From: Sphaerolaimus hirsutus
Taxonomy: Eukaryota; Nematoda; Chromadorea; Monhysterida; Sphaerolaimidae
DNA: 64,000 nt
Assembly (NCBI GenBank): GCA_964036195.1
Contig: OZ038450.1
Location: forward strand, 21,233,208-21,297,207
Direction of reading: 5' to 3'
The notes beneath the pieces were generated by a model. It saw nothing but the letters and a program-made list of their open reading frames with translations, did not search any database and was not told the DNA's origin. Positions 1 to 13,025 of this stretch are shown here, one piece after another (the first letter of the stretch is position 1; every line of letters begins with the position of its first letter). The position numbers were made by a program, and so were the translations under genes.

Positions 1-186
1 AATATAAAAATAACACTCATCTTTCTTCTTTACATTCTTTCCGGAATTTTATGAAAGAGTTGATATTCTTTTCTTTTCGAAATATTTTCTGATTATACTT
101 TCCGAAAACCAAACATTCTTTCAAACGCTAAATTTCATATGTATCCAAAAATGGATACATCGACAAAACCACCGAAAAAAACGTAC

Positions 187-3100
187 CATTAGTGCCCTTA
201 TTCAAGCAATCAATACCCAATCTGGGGTTATTAGTCTCACTCTGCCTGGCCTTGACATCCGTGAGCGCAGCGATGGAAGCCAGGCCGGAATTTTCCGCCA
301 ACGCCATCGGAATTGTCTCTAGCGCGTCAGCAAAGGCAGCGCACGCGTACTGCTCAAGTCCGGACATCTGCGTGGATCAATACTCGATGAGCGAACACAC
401 TGAGACAAGCTTTAGTTAGATGTAGGGATGGAAAAAAAGCGCTTTTTTTTAACGGCCCCGCTTTTTTTTTTAAAAAAAGCGCTTTTTTTTAAAAAAACGC
501 GCTTTTTTCGCTTTTTTTCAAAAAATGTCGAGATGTTCCCAAAAAGCTCCCAAATATGGTTCTGTATCAATATATACAAGTATATCAGACAAGTGGCAGT
601 ACTTGTGATGATATATAGCCATAGAATGGCTGTGTAGTCATGGGATAACCTGATAAGTGGTGATTTCTGCCAAAAAAAATACTTTTTATGTTGACTCATA
701 ATGTATATCACTGTTTGTAAATGTTTCATGACTTCAAGTGAAGTTAGGCATGAAATTGTGCTTATAAATAAGGCTATAAGAGAAAGCTAATACATTGAGA
801 CTCATGTTTCCCACTGTAGAAGTATGTGAGAGCACATTGGCTGAAAATTCTATACTACACTAACATATCACAACTTATTATTACATGATAGCATGCAGGA
901 ATGGAAGCAATGACACTAAAAATACCACAAAACCAATGAAAGCAACCACCAATGTCAATTTGTGTGTGAAATTGCTCGCCTGCGCGCAAAATTTTTGCAA
1001 AATACCTTGTGCACAAGTACTAAATTTTTTGCCAGCGCTTTTTTTTAAAAAAAAGCGCTGGGACCCTAGCGCTTTTTTTTAAAAAAAAGCGGCGTTTTTT
1101 TTTAAAAAAAGCGCTTGAAAAAAAGCGCTGGCCATCCCTAGTTAGATGGGGGTGGAAAATGTATTTAAGTTGAAAATTAGAGACCTAAATGCTCACGAAA
1201 CAAATTTCAAGCATAATGACGTATTACAGCAGTGGCCTTTTCACAAAATGGAGTTGGAATCCACAAGAAATGACATAAGAAACAAGTTATTTACAGGACA
1301 TAGTCTAGTAAACAAGTGTATGTACTTTCCGTGCTTAAGTTATCAATTTTTGAAATTTTGAAAGTATCGAAATTTTAGAAGTGGACGCCTCAAGTCGTCA
1401 ACTGACTGACTCTGAAAAATCTGGATTAGGCGTTTATTTCCAACTTTTGTGAACGTGTTATTCAAGCATTTTTCAGTTTATTTTTCATTCAGTCGATGGT
1501 AAATATCCCAAAATCGATTTCTACAATGCCAAAAATTTATGATTCATAACTTGTTCACAGTGAACCAGTGCCAAGTTCTGAACTACCCACCCCAATCCCC
1601 CACAACCCAAAATCAAACCAAAATCCATCCCAAACCCAACCTGCTCAGCGTGCTGAGCAACAGTCAGCGAGCAGGCGATTTCCGCGGCGCCGCCGCCGTA
1701 AACCACGCGCGAGTCGCGCACCAAATTTCGCACGACGCACATGGCGTCGTGCACGGAACGCTTGGCTTCCTCGATCATCTGGGGTGATTGAAGTTGAGTG
1801 AGTGGATGGATTGAGCTGAGTTTTAAGTGATCCGGTTGAAGGAGTTTGTGTGAAAAGTGGGAGGGTTTAGAATTAGGAAGATAGTTATTTTGGGGTGTCT
1901 TTTTCGATTTTACATACGCTTTTTAAAATATTAGATGTCCATTTATTCGCTGTCGACATGTGATACTTTATTAACACCACGTGATTTCTGCAGAACGAAC
2001 GCTAACATCAGCTAACGTCACAGACCATGTAAAATACCCTGTAAAATGTAAAAGGTCCTGCAAAGTGTCAAATGTCATGTAAAATAACCTGTGTATCCAA
2101 ATCTTATGCTTTTGAAACCAAATCTTACTTTTGGATATGACTTGGATACAAAAAACACACATAAAATTTGGATCGATACAATAAGATCTGGATACACATG
2201 ACACTTTACAGAGTCTTTTACATGACATTTGACACTTTACAGGACTTTTAGGGACTGCCCCTGGACAGGGAGTCAGGGACCGCCCCTGGACGAAAAATTC
2301 ATCAAACCAACCATCTTATTGCCAGCCCTGAGGAAAATAGTCACGGCCCTATGATTGGGGCACTGCTCAATGCAAAGCATCCTCTCGTTGCTCGTGCCAA
2401 AGGTGACCTCGCGCACGATGCCGGCGGTGCCCAGCTTGGCGGCGGTCAGCTCGCTGAATCGCGGCACGATGCGCCCGTTGGTGGCGATCGCTAGCAGCTT
2501 GGGGGGGGGTGAGTTGGTTGTTGGGTTATTTGGAGATTGACCACGTATTTATCGACACGATTCGTTTTTAGGAAGTGTGCTCGCCGTGGATTTTGACATG
2601 TTTTGGATGTAAGCAAGACTATAGGGCGGTCATGGTGTTTGAATATATTTAAATTTAAAAAATTTCACGCAAGTTTAAAAATCTTAGGCGAACCGAATGC
2701 TGCGCTAAAAACACATAAAATTTAAACACCGAGGAAAACTAAAAAATGTACCTCGATTTCAGGCCCGCCCACCCAGCGCACGGCGGGCAGATCGTGATGC
2801 ATGAGCAAGTGGTTCGCCTCGTCATCGAAGCCCCACTGGCAGATTGCCAACGTCGCACCGCTGTCTTTGACCTGTGCACAGCAAGATGATAGTAACTATG
2901 CTCCAGTGACTTTACATGTTGCACAAGCACTCGTGTTTGACGCAGGCGATTTTCATCGAGTCGAAAAAATCCATTGATTACTTAACTGCTCCACAATGAA
3001 TTTTTCATCCTTTCACAAAAATTACATACTTTAATTATCATTGGCACGCTTCCAACGTGAGACATAAACAAACGACAGTGCAGAGAAACAAGTCTGCCGA

Positions 3101-5149
3101 GTACACTGTACCGAGTATTCATCTAGAGCATCAAATCTACCTGTTTGATCATGGTCTCAAACGTCTCTTTCTCGTACTGTCGCAACTGTTTGTAGTCGTC
3201 GGCGGATTTGATGTCGAGCTTGTGCTTGGTCTTCGGCTTGGGCGGCTCAAAGGGACAAGTGAGAATTGCCATTTTCACATCCTTCATTTCCTGTAAGGTG
3301 GAAAGGAATTTACTTACTGATGCCCATGCTGACACCACGAAACTATGGTTCAAACGGGATTGACTTTTCGGGATCGGGATCGGGGATCATAAATCCCGAA
3401 AAATTTAGGGATTCGGGATCCCGTTTGGACCCTACACGAAACTGGATCAATGTGCGAAAAACATCATATAACGGTCAAAAGATACTCATCGAAACAAAAG
3501 TAAGAAAACATACCTTTGGCATCTGCGGGTGACTCATCGTTTTGTCAATCACGACGCCTTTGACCAACGCGCTGTCCTCTAGCTTGGCGCCAACTTTGCC
3601 CTCCACCTTGATCAGCTCGAAGTCCACGTCGGAGCGCTGCATGTCGGCGACAGAGAGCACCGCGTCCACGGCCATCTCGGCCAGTTGACGTTGGCAACGG
3701 TTCACGCTGAAATGCATGGTTGAAATTGAACACTTGAAATTCGACGGTATTTTATGAAAGACAGCGCTGCGTTGTACGTTTTTTATGCGTAAATAGTTGA
3801 AGTATGCATAAAAAGAGAATGCATAAATAATGTTAAAGTTATTTAGAAGAAAAATTAATCAAGTTCAAGGCAGTTTTCTAATAGTTCGGAGTACAAAAAA
3901 ACCCTTTTTCAACTTTCGGACGAGCAAAAAAAATTGTACAACCCACTCACACTTTCGATCCCAACGATGTCATGGCAGATTTTACCAAATTTTCCCTATC
4001 CTCAATAGGAAATCTATCGCTTATTTCGTCCAACTTTTTCAGTGCCACTTTGCACGCAACATCATAACCATCTGCAATTTTTATCGGGTGAATTCCTTTG
4101 TCGAGCAGCGATTCCGCTTGCTCTAGAAGAGCGCCAGCGAGAACTGAAATGTAAAAATAGTAAAAATGTAAAAAAAAGTTATTCAGATAAATATGGTACA
4201 GTGAAACGCCCTAAAAATCTCAGATACTGTGCCTGTCACAAAACACGCGAATGATTATTGCGAAAGCACTTTGACGAGCAAATAGGTTGACAACGAGAAA
4301 AAACTTTCAAGTGGATTTATGGCCACATGGCTGCGCTACTTCATGAAGTTCTATAAGGCACTTTACCCATCTTGTGTGAATTTCATGTGCATCAAATTAG
4401 CATTAGAAAGCCGAAGAAATTCCCCCCCACGGACCCACAACGCCAGTGGTGCCATCCCCGATCTCATCATCCTGGCTCTTTGCCAACTCAACCATCAACT
4501 TTGCCACGTGGTGGCTCACGTCCATCTGGTCCAAAATGGTCGCCCCATCGTTGGTGATGGTCACGTCGCCGTCGCCGGTCACGAGCATCTTGTCCATGCC
4601 CCTGGGGCCGAGCGAGCTGCGCAACGTGTTGGCCACCGCGCGGGCAGCCAGGATGTGCGACTGTGGGGGAGGGGGGTTATTGAGTGTTTCGAGAGATTGT
4701 TGGGTTGAATCTCGTGGTGGAATATTTTGACGACCCAATGTTTTTACAGACCTTTTTTGGAATTCAATATATCGAACAGATTCAACAGGGAAAATCGATA
4801 GAATAATTAACTGTACATCGTTCATAGCTAACACGTATAATGTACATCCAACACAGCTATATATAGCATTAACACTGAACAACGTTCCCTACATTTACTT
4901 GCGAGTGAAGTTCCATGTTATCCACATGCTGCACGCGCATGTGTCACGAAGTGCTTGTGCACATGACTAAGAACAAATACACCAGACACCGGCGTCAAGT
5001 CACTTGGAAACGAGCCAAAAACGACAAATCACCTTGACAGCCTCCACCCCAGTAAGCCTTTGCTTCCTGTCCTGTTCACGCATAACAATAAACGGTTGGC
5101 CATACTCGTCGAACATAATCGCGCCCACGGCGCCGCCTTTCAGGGCCAT
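187..5149 (-). CDS. CCT5: T-complex protein 1 subunit epsilon (chaperonin CCT5), 3' end missing
   Basis: Group II chaperonin subunit of the cytosolic TRiC/CCT ring, which folds actin, tubulin and other proteins using ATP. Exons on the minus strand, 5' to 3': 5149-5033, 4660-4435, 4143-3951, 3706-3514, 3290-3141, 2871-2752, 2497-2312, 1778-1641, 367-187. All junctions are GT..AG and the phases agree, giving 501 codons plus one base. Visible family motifs are [17 protein letters not shown], the ATPase motif GDGTTGVV, the epsilon-specific stretch [15 protein letters not shown], and GGGAAEI. The ATG at 5149 starts a short N-terminus ending in the CCT5-like [10 protein letters not shown]. About 40 residues are missing at the C-terminus, so the last exon lies left of base 1. 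The 1640-368 intron contains a hAT-like element. The gene is divergent from CDC45. The family is certain; individual splice sites are inferred. Confidence 0.95.
423..1140. mobile_element. hAT-like non-autonomous element, AAAAAAGCGC type
   Basis: Terminal inverted repeats TAGGGATGG...CCATCCCTA are flanked by a perfect 8-bp duplication GTTAGATG (415-422 and 1141-1148). The sub-terminal regions are runs of A/T mixed with AAAAAAGCGCTTTTTT palindromes, and the middle is unique AT-rich DNA with no gene. It lies in a CCT5 intron. The middle resembles the copies at 20,871 and 63,153 (shared GTGTGTGAAATTGC-like and GCGCGCAAAATTTTTGCA-like segments). The 8-bp duplication and terminal sequence point to hAT transposase mobilisation. 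Confidence 0.85.
2020..2260. repeat. Foldback element of the TGTAAAATGTCAAATGTCATG family
   Basis: Inverted arms built from variations of CATGTAAAATG, GTGTCAAATGTCATG and their complements face each other in a CCT5 intron. Related copies are at 15,925-16,125, 22,965-23,262, 28,384-28,560, 35,210-35,520 (interrupted) and 39,236-39,423. No coding capacity. Confidence 0.7.
3344..3434. mobile_element. Short hAT-like element, GGGATC type
   Basis: Only 91 bp. The ends TATGGTTCAAACGGGA and CCCGTTTGGACCCTA are imperfect inverted repeats around GGGATCGGGATC units. It is flanked by a perfect 8-bp duplication CACGAAAC (3336-3343 and 3435-3442) inside a CCT5 intron. Larger relatives are at 19,042, 35,241, 35,955, 38,440 and 40,451. 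Confidence 0.85.
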
Positions 5150-5896
5150 TTTGGGTAGATTTGGGCTGGAAAATTGCAGGGAAAACAGAAACAGTCACCC
5201 AGGAATTTTTATTTTCTGTAAATTATTCTATAAATTTTCAAGTGGGCAAGATTTGGATACATTAGGTCATCATGTCAACATTTTTGGACGCTCACGGAGA
5301 CGCGTGGAGGCGCATGAAAATGCCTGGGCATGCTTGTAAAAATGAAACCGAAAGAAAAATCTTCGTCGGAAACACACACTGTCTACTTCATGACGGTTAT
5401 GATTGGCAGCCATGCTGGAAATTGAATATGTAGGACAATGTATTTACATTAAATAAGATACAGGCACAGGGAACCGGTTTGTCAGAAAAAACGTCCCCTA
5501 CATTTGATAGCAGGTGACATCTGCAATCGCTGGTTGACTGAAGTGAAAGTGCAATGAAGCGCAGACGTACGTAAGTGGATAAGCTTACAATGCGTGTCAA
5601 ATGTCGACTGTCACTTCACTATGGGTATCCAAATACTGTCTCTTTCTCGGGGAGGTCCATAAATTGTTTGGCCCGCACATAATCAAACAAACCTTGTCGT
5701 GTTTTTGCTTTCACTGGCCTATCAAAGGGTTCAATTACAACGAGGAGATAATGTTGTATACCTGAATCAGATAATCAGCATGGGATAACCGATACCAGCG
5801 AAAATGGGTCAAACTTTGATTCACCAAAAATAAAAAAGCGAAAATTTGAATGATGGCTTGATGGCTGCCACTTAGTTGACAAAGTGTTTCCTTAAA
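5150..5896. promoter_or_regulatory. Divergent intergenic region between CCT5 and CDC45
   Basis: A 747-bp gap separates the two start codons, which face away from each other, so it should contain both promoters or one bidirectional promoter. No clear TATA box or other named element was recognised. A TTTTCCAG acceptor-like motif lies about 20 bases upstream of the CCT5 ATG, which would fit either a 5'UTR intron or a trans-splice site. Confidence 0.5.
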
Positions 5897-8800
5897 ATGC
5901 TGATTCACTGTGCCCGGAGTCAGTTTTTCGACGTGCTTCTCAAGCGAGCGCCCCATGTGCTGATCATTTGCAGTGATGATGTGGATGCCTTGTGCGCTGC
6001 GGCAATTCTCCAGGTAGTTGGATGTGTGCCAAGTAGTTGTATCTGACGGGTCACTTTGTTTTGGTTCGTGTACACAGTTGCGATATGTGTTCCATTTATT
6101 TTCACAGCACGCGCTGGTAATAGAGCACAAGGCGTTCACTCTTCGCTACGCCCGAAACGCAGTGGATCTCCGGACGATTGTCAGTGATTATGCAAATCAG
6201 GTTTGCTTTACAACCAATTGTAAATATCATGAAAATTTAAATCAATCGAGCAGTGATGTTACATCGTTGCATGGTTACAGCTGTCATACAAGGTGCTGAT
6301 AAACTGCGGTGGTATTCTGAACTTGGACGAGCTTTCATTGGGTGACCATCACGTTCTTTTCGTCATTGATTCGTTGGTCATTTGTGTTACTCTGTGCTTT
6401 TCCATGCACAAAAAAATTGACATCACACTCAAATTGCGCAGGCGGCGACCCTTTGATCTTGAAAACGTTTACGACGCCGACAGAATTCGCATTCTGGTGC
6501 GACCGGACGAAGTTGATACGCTAAAAATACCTAGATATGAGGACGTAGTCGAGGAGGAAAGTGATGGTGATGATGAAGAGAATGACGCCGGTGCGCAGAA
6601 TGGACAGGTTGAAAGAACAGTGCGTTTTCTCGGCTCTGGGATCAATACCGCATCTGGAGAAGTAAAGAACCATCTGAAAAAAGTGAAATATCAAGTAAAA
6701 AGTGAAAACAACATAAAATAATAAGTGAGGACTCAATTTGCGATCGAAGTACACCTTTTGCTCAATTCACGTCTCATTTTACCTCTCACTTCTCAAATGA
6801 TTTTTGACTTCTTCACCCACGTAATTGGCGCATATTTACATTTTATGACCATCTGAAACCATCTATCATTTTATGACCACCTGAAACCATGTATCATTAT
6901 ATCACCATCTACTTTCAGCGACACGACAGCGACCAGGATCTTTTTGAACAGTCTGACGCTGAAGGTTCCGCGCGCAATGAGCCTAGTGATGCAGATTCTC
7001 CAGTTGTGAAAAAATCGAGACAAAAGAAAAGTGCCCTGATGGGTGCAGTTGAGAAAAGAGATTGGGAAAAGAGAAGGTTTGTTTTTACACATAAATTTTG
7101 CACCAAGTTGTGCAATTTGAGACGTGTTTGTTTTTACAGGGCGGACTTGCTGTGGGAGTATTATGAACTTGTGCACTATGCCACACCGGTTCGTTTTGGA
7201 GAAATTTCTGTGATATGGGCCAAATTATATCGTGGTTTTAAAAAATCATAATTTGGCTAACCCTTTCAGTCGTCACTGCTAATGTACGATCTCGTGTACC
7301 GTTTGTCACTTGCCACTGTTGATCTCTGCTGGTGAGCGGTTGTTTTGCACTTTTCGTATTGTTTTTGATTTATAAAATACATGTTTGTGGATTTTTTGTG
7401 CGCAGGATTGCGATCGTCGGTGCAACTTCATTGTTTCTGGAAGGCAAATGGAACAAAGAGGAGTACATGTCCTTGTGCGCTGGGGAATTACGACAAATTG
7501 GCAGAGTTTACGATCAGAGCGGCAACTCTGCGTCACAGATCGATGCCATGCGCATTCAGTTCAGAAATGAGTGCGTTTTTACACAATTCAAACGTTAAGC
7601 ATTCGCGCTAACAATGCTTTCGAAAACAATCGTTAAGGTGGCCCATGTAGAGGGCTCCCTTTGTCCTTAAAAATGATTTTTAATCAACTAATTTTGTATT
7701 AATTAGTTAACCCTCAGCCTCGGGGATGATGTAAAGAATTTATTGATGAATTATATAAGTCCGCCATTACATTCACTTCGCCTCCCTACCGCAGCGTGTG
7801 GCTGCCGCTCTACGAACACTGGTCCCTGTTCGAATGTGTCCAACACTGCACGCACGCCTTTGCGCAACTCCGCCTCTGGTCCCAGGATGGGCAGCACAAT
7901 TTGCTCAGATTTTTCGCCGACTTGGGGTACGTGTGGTTGGGAAATTGTCAATTTTTTCAAAATGTTGGCGGCCTACACACTAGTTGACACATGTGTGTCA
8001 ACTGGTCTGTGTCAACTCTGAGTTCGTCTTCACGTTTCGTCTCAATCTCCAAATGCTCATGCCGAAATCTTGAAAAATAAATATTGTGGCATGTGCATTG
8101 GAAGATCATTCCGCGACAGGTGAAGCTGGAATCTGAGTTGACACGGACCAGTTGACACACATGTGTCAACTAGTGTGTGGGCCACCATTGTAGAATCGGT
8201 CACAACATCGTTATCGTTTTTTCCAGTTTACCGCTTGGCGAGTGTAGGCAGATATTTCCGGCCATGTCGCGCGAAGTGCGCTCGGAGGCAGTTGATGCGT
8301 TCAGGGAGAGAGCCAGCCTGTGGAAGTTTGTTTTTTGCACCTTGAACAGTAGTTGACAGCGACGTCAAATGTCAACTGGTTCCGATCTCAATTCAAAGCC
8401 TGTTGACCAGCCGACGAACGACGTTTAAATGCAAAAGAGTTTAATGATGTTGGAAATGAAGCTATAGTGTTGAAAAAATATTTAGGTTGGTGCAATGTAC
8501 AAAACCGACATGAGGTATATGTGTATACATCAATGCATAGTGTTATTGTCAGCATGCTTTGAATTAATATCGGAACCAGTTGACATTTTGTGTCGTATCA
8601 ACTGGGGCTTGTATAATTGTTCTCTGAAATAACTGAACTGAAATTCTCACTTTCCCGTCCGCAGGCTAAATGACATCGTCACGGGTGTCTATGTGCTGCA
8701 TTTCTCCTATTCACATCACTTTTCCGCCCTTGAAGTTGCCGCAGCCATTGGAGCTTTGTTGCACTTCGCGTCGCCGTCGACACAGACGGAAAATGGTGCC

Positions 8801-11800
8801 GATGCACATTTAGCTCAGTTTGATAAAGCGGCCGGTGCGCTGCAAAAGTTGGTGTTGGATGGGTTTATGGCGCCGCACACACTGTTTGTTAACTGGTTTC
8901 GGTATTTTGCATTTTGCGGGACAAGTGCATGTGCAGCAAAGTCGAACAGGAATTAATATTGCCATGTGCATTGAACGTGGTGTCGCAGCCCATAAACTAA
9001 AATATTTATGAAAAGCAGTCGACCCAGTTGGTATGTCAACTGGGCCAACTGTTTTTCATAAAGATTTTAGTTGTTGGGTTGCGAAACCGTGTTCAAATGC
9101 ACGTGGCAATGTGAATTCCTCTCAGACATTGCCGCATGTGCCCTTGAAAATTGTCCTGCGGCCTACAGTGTCATAAAATTGAGTTGACGGCGAAACCAGT
9201 TGACATCCACTGCGTGTATTTTTGTTGGGATAAAATATTTACGTTATCGAATGTCGAGGATAATTTTCATGTTGAATTTTTTGATGTTTTTTTTTCGATG
9301 TCGGAAAGTTATAAAAGTACTATCAAGGAAACTATGAAAAGTGACATCACTCCAACTCCACAATCGTCAATTCAATTCGAATGCAACCCCCCCCCCCCCT
9401 TCCCGGGGTGAGACCTAAAAAGTGCCGGAAAATGCTACTTTTACTATATATTTTTCGGTGTTTCTTAAAAATTTTGTGCGCAAGCGCGCAATTTCTTCCC
9501 CATGCATAGTATTTTCAACGGATCGGTCCATGTAAACCAATATCCTTGGAAATTGGAAATGAACTTATTTCTGCAACTTTCGCTGCATATGTATGCATAT
9601 TTACATACATATAAAACGGTTCCTGGCGCTGGCGCCAACGCCTTTGCATGGCGCCAGCGCCAAAACGCCTTTCCGTCCCTATATAGGGAAAATTTAGGGG
9701 GGGGGTGCTGACCCTTCCCCGTACGCCGGTTTCCGTAAACAAGCAGCCCCCCCTCCGCTCAAACATCCCGGATGCGTCCCTGTGTCACACCGATAACTAA
9801 TAAAATTAACATAAATATCATTAATCACAAACCGTTGCAGGACCGGTGTGCAAACCCTGTACGCGGGCATCGACCTGTACAAGCAGTTCCTGGGCGCGTG
9901 CGTGCGCGAGGCCACGGTGGCGCTGCTGCAGGGCCACATAATTCACAGCGGCCCGTTTTTGCACCTGCATGTCAACGCGGTTGGTAGTTTTGGCTTTGGT
10001 TATTTGGCTTTGATTATTTTGTTGGTGGCGTTTCATGCCCTGTTGGTATATAAGGACTAGGGTGTCAAAAAAAATTTTTTACGGAAAACGGAAACGGAAA
10101 CGGAAAAATAATTTCAGCGGCCGGAAAACGGAACGGAAAACGGAAAAAAATTTGCACTAGGCGGAAAACGGAAACGGAAACGGAAAAAAAATTTCAGCGG
10201 CCGGAAAACGGAAATAGGGGCCGGAAAAACGGAAACGGAAAAATGAAATTTGCATGGAAATGACAAAAATTTGCTGAAATTTTGCTGCAAGTGGGAGAAA
10301 TTTGCGTAAATTTTGCTGGAAACAGAAAAAAATCACATAATTGACAATCTGCATGAATGTTTACCAGTTTGGCTGTAACAGAAAACAGAAAGTTGAGCCA
10401 GAAAATGTTAAAATGAGGCGGAAAAACAGAAAATTGAGGCAGAAAATGCTAAAAAAGCAGAAAAATTGGAAATTGAGCTGGAAAACAGAAAAAAGGCGGA
10501 AAAACTAAAAATTTGGCCGGAAAACGGAAAATGAGCCGGAAAAACGGAAACGGAAAATTTAGTAGCCGGAAAACGGAACGGAAAACGGAAAAAAAAATTT
10601 CAGCAGCCGGAAAACGGAACGGAAAACGGAAAAAATTTGCCTGCGGAAAACGGAAACGGAAAACGGAAAACGGAAATTTGACACCCTAATAAGGACCTAT
10701 AGTTCTAAGAATGGCAGTTGGACACATGAAGCAGTGATTTTGGAGGCGAAAATCTATTAAAATGTACAAAAATTGGCGTTTCTCGGCTTGGGTGTAATTT
10801 CGCAAAAATCGCCCCATATAGGTAGATAGCTGGCCGATTGGGGGGGGGGGGTGGGTAGGGGATAGATAAATAGATAGCTGGGCCGTTTTTGCGGGAGGGG
10901 GTTACCCCCCAAAACCGCCCTTTCCTACCCATGATTATGCCTCCTTATATGGCAATTTTGAAGAAAAAGGTTTTTTTTAATTCACCAACACCCACCCAGG
11001 GCGCCGACTCGGCCTACCTATCGGGCGCGCACTCGCTCTACCAACTGGGTCGCTTCGTGCTGCGCGCCTACCGCCGCCGGCACCAGTCCAACAAGGCGCG
11101 CAACAACGCGTCCGGCTTGCCCTTGGTGCTCACCGCCGCCGCGATCGCTGGGGGTGATGAGAATGCCGCTGCGTGGTATTTGGTTTGCGGCGTGGTACCG
11201 TTGGAGGCGGAGTCCATGATGGATAAACCTAAGACGTTCGTTTTGGGGGGTTGCTTTTTTGGGGGTCTGGGGGAATGTGGCTTGCCATCTCTCTGGCGTA
11301 GTAAATACATTAGATCATGCAGAACGATATCACAATCCTGGAGTGGTTTCATCTAAGCATCCGGTTTCATTTTATAGCAATAAACTGTGCTTCCATGAAA
11401 TTAAAATAACTGGTTTTTGGTAACTGTTTGTTAGACATTCGTGATCTGGTTCACAGAAACTGTACGAACAGCTTGGAAGTGTGTGTAGGTGTTTTCAAGT
11501 TCATAACATTTACATTACCTATCTCAGAATGCAACAATTTACCATTATTTAATCGCGCAAAATTTGATAAAAACGGCTACCAATTCTTTTCAGATTGATG
11601 CCTCGCGCGTTTGAACGAACCGCTGAAAAGTTGGCGTGTACAATGCACTCGGAGACTTTCGACAACACAGGTATTTCCTGTCAATCTATTTTTCTCACTA
11701 CCCGTCAGATTTTTCCGACTACCCGAATTATCGACCCGTTTACAGTTGTACGAATTCGAAGCGAAAACCGACTGCGCTTTCTGGATTGTCTGATGCTGGT

Positions 11801-11825
11801 GCTACACACCGAAAGTGTGCGATGA
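5897..11825 (+). CDS. CDC45: Cell division control protein 45
   Basis: CDC45 is the component of the CMG helicase (Cdc45-MCM-GINS) needed to start and elongate DNA replication. Exons: 5897-6013, 6108-6200, 6281-6372, 6442-6661, 6919-7076, 7140-7188, 7270-7331, 7406-7570, 7795-7926, 8227-8325, 8665-8847, 9841-9979, 11000-11235, 11594-11670, 11746-11825. Together they form 633 codons plus TGA, against 566 in human. Recognisable segments are the degenerate DHH-like N-terminal motif SDDVDALCAAAIL, RRPFDLENVYD, an acidic linker, LPLYEHWSLFEC, SGPFLHL and the C-terminal RAFERTAEKL. Exon 4 could instead end at 6607; both donors keep phase 0, and the GTAAAG donor at 6662 was preferred. The last intron (75 nt) is a multiple of three with no stop, so its retention would go unnoticed in the frame. 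Introns 9, 11 and 12 carry mobile elements. Confidence 0.95.
7970..8184. repeat. Foldback element, CTAGTTGACACA family
   Basis: Arms GGCCTACACACTAGTTGACA and the complementary TGTCAACTAGTGTGTGGGCC enclose a short spacer; a second nested pair (GTCAACTGGTCTGTGTCAAC) continues the stem. It lies in CDC45 intron 9. A close copy is at 25,625-25,845 and a diverged one at 34,577-34,793. Confidence 0.8.
8347..9200. repeat. Degraded GTTGAC foldback copies in CDC45 introns
   Basis: Inverted pairs such as GTCAACTGGTTCCGA (8368-8383) facing CGGAACCAGTTGACA (8570-8585), and CCCAGTTGGTATGTCAACTGGG (9014-9035), are worn members of the GTTGAC family on either side of CDC45 exon 11. The exon itself (8665-8847) is not part of the repeat. 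Confidence 0.5.
10058..10688. mobile_element. hAT-like element, GGAAAACGGAAAC type
   Basis: Ends TAGGGTGTCAAA and TTTGACACCCTA form inverted repeats, flanked by a perfect 8-bp duplication ATAAGGAC (10050-10057 and 10689-10696). The interior is nearly all variants of GGAAAACGGAAACGGAAA. Same family as 24,716-25,242. It lies in CDC45 intron 12 in a purine-rich orientation. Confidence 0.9.
10695..10999. other. CDC45 intron sequence with G-rich GATAGATAGCTGG repeat
   Basis: Between the hAT-like element and exon 13 there is a repeat with GATAGATAGCTGGCCGATTGGGGGG units and a homopolymeric G run. The same word set recurs at 11,870-12,190 and 60,650-60,790. No gene is seen. Confidence 0.5.
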
Positions 11826-13025
11826 TTTTCTATTATGGAATTGTGTTTTTGTCGGGGGTATCTTGAATTTAACCCTCCGGGGGTTGGATGGATGGAAAAT
11901 CGCTCCTCCGGAGGGATAGATAGGTGGGGGTTGCGAGGGCTCTATTTGTAGTCTTTTTCAAGGTGAAAAATTGGTAAAGTAGGACAAAAATAGGTGTATA
12001 ATAACATATATTTATAGTACCAAAAATAGCTGAAAATAGTGAATAACGTGGAACTAATGATTTTGAAGATGAAAATCTATAAAACGGCATGAAAATAAGC
12101 GATTGTCACGTTCATTAAAATGACGGTGGCCAAAACATTTTCCTCCTGGCCGGATGGATAGCTGGGCGATTGGGGGGGGGGGTCGCCTATTCGAGACCCC
12201 TGCTTTTTGTGCGCCGATGTACCACTTGTATAATTACTCACATGTTCAACCACCGATTTTCACTGACGTTTTTTACTAATGGTAAAAATCATGCGCTTGA
12301 CCAGAAATGAACTGTCAAAAGCGACGAGACCACGCAATAATAATCGTAAAATAGAAAAAAATCACCAGTTGAGGAATTCACGGCAACACCAGAAAAAGCG
12401 GTAATAAGCCACACAATCTCTAAATCGGAATGTATTGAACTATGTACTTTTGCCCTATTTAATTCTTACGCGAAAGTTTGGGCTGTTTTGTACATAAGTT
12501 TTCACTGTGATAAGAGGCACATTTTGATTCTGCGGCGTTTTCGATTAGAATTTACGGTATCGATATTCCGCTTGAAGGTGGCTGGTCGTAAGTTTTGACG
12601 ATTCGGTGACCTGTTGTCTGTATATTCTCATGGAAAATGAATGAGCTATGAAATGTATAGGTAAGTAAAACCAGAGTGCACAGCGCTTGCAGTCCCACGA
12701 ATAGGTGAAATCTGCCGCTGTACCCATTTACTGGGGAGAGGAGTTGACCCCCAAAGCGCCAGGATGTTCGGTATGCGCGCTTTTTCGATTTCCGAAACAC
12801 CATTCCAGTGTCCCTGAAATGCTGTTTCTCTGTGGCACCTCGTGAAATAACACTGGACGCTTTTTAGATTCAATAATCGTGTTTGGATATAAAAATATAT
12901 AAGTTTGAAATTGGTGAAAAAGCAAATAGTACAGTAGGTTTGAGCAGAGAAAAGTTTAAAAACATACCAAAATGTACCAGTAGCCAAATAATTTCACATC
13001 GACACCTTTACGTGGGTGTCAAATA
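11826..13025. other. Spacer downstream of CDC45, repeats only
   Basis: Contains a copy of the CCTCCGGAGGGATAGATAG / GCTGGGCGATTGGGGGGG repeat (about 11,870-12,200) and otherwise AT-rich unique sequence. I saw no conserved coding segment; short open frames here lack family resemblance and splice context. Confidence 0.5.

Noticed and set aside
12545-12990. Overlapping minus-strand open frames downstream of CDC45
   Set aside because: Three frames of similar length overlap, with no family resemblance, codon pattern or splice partners; treated as chance.
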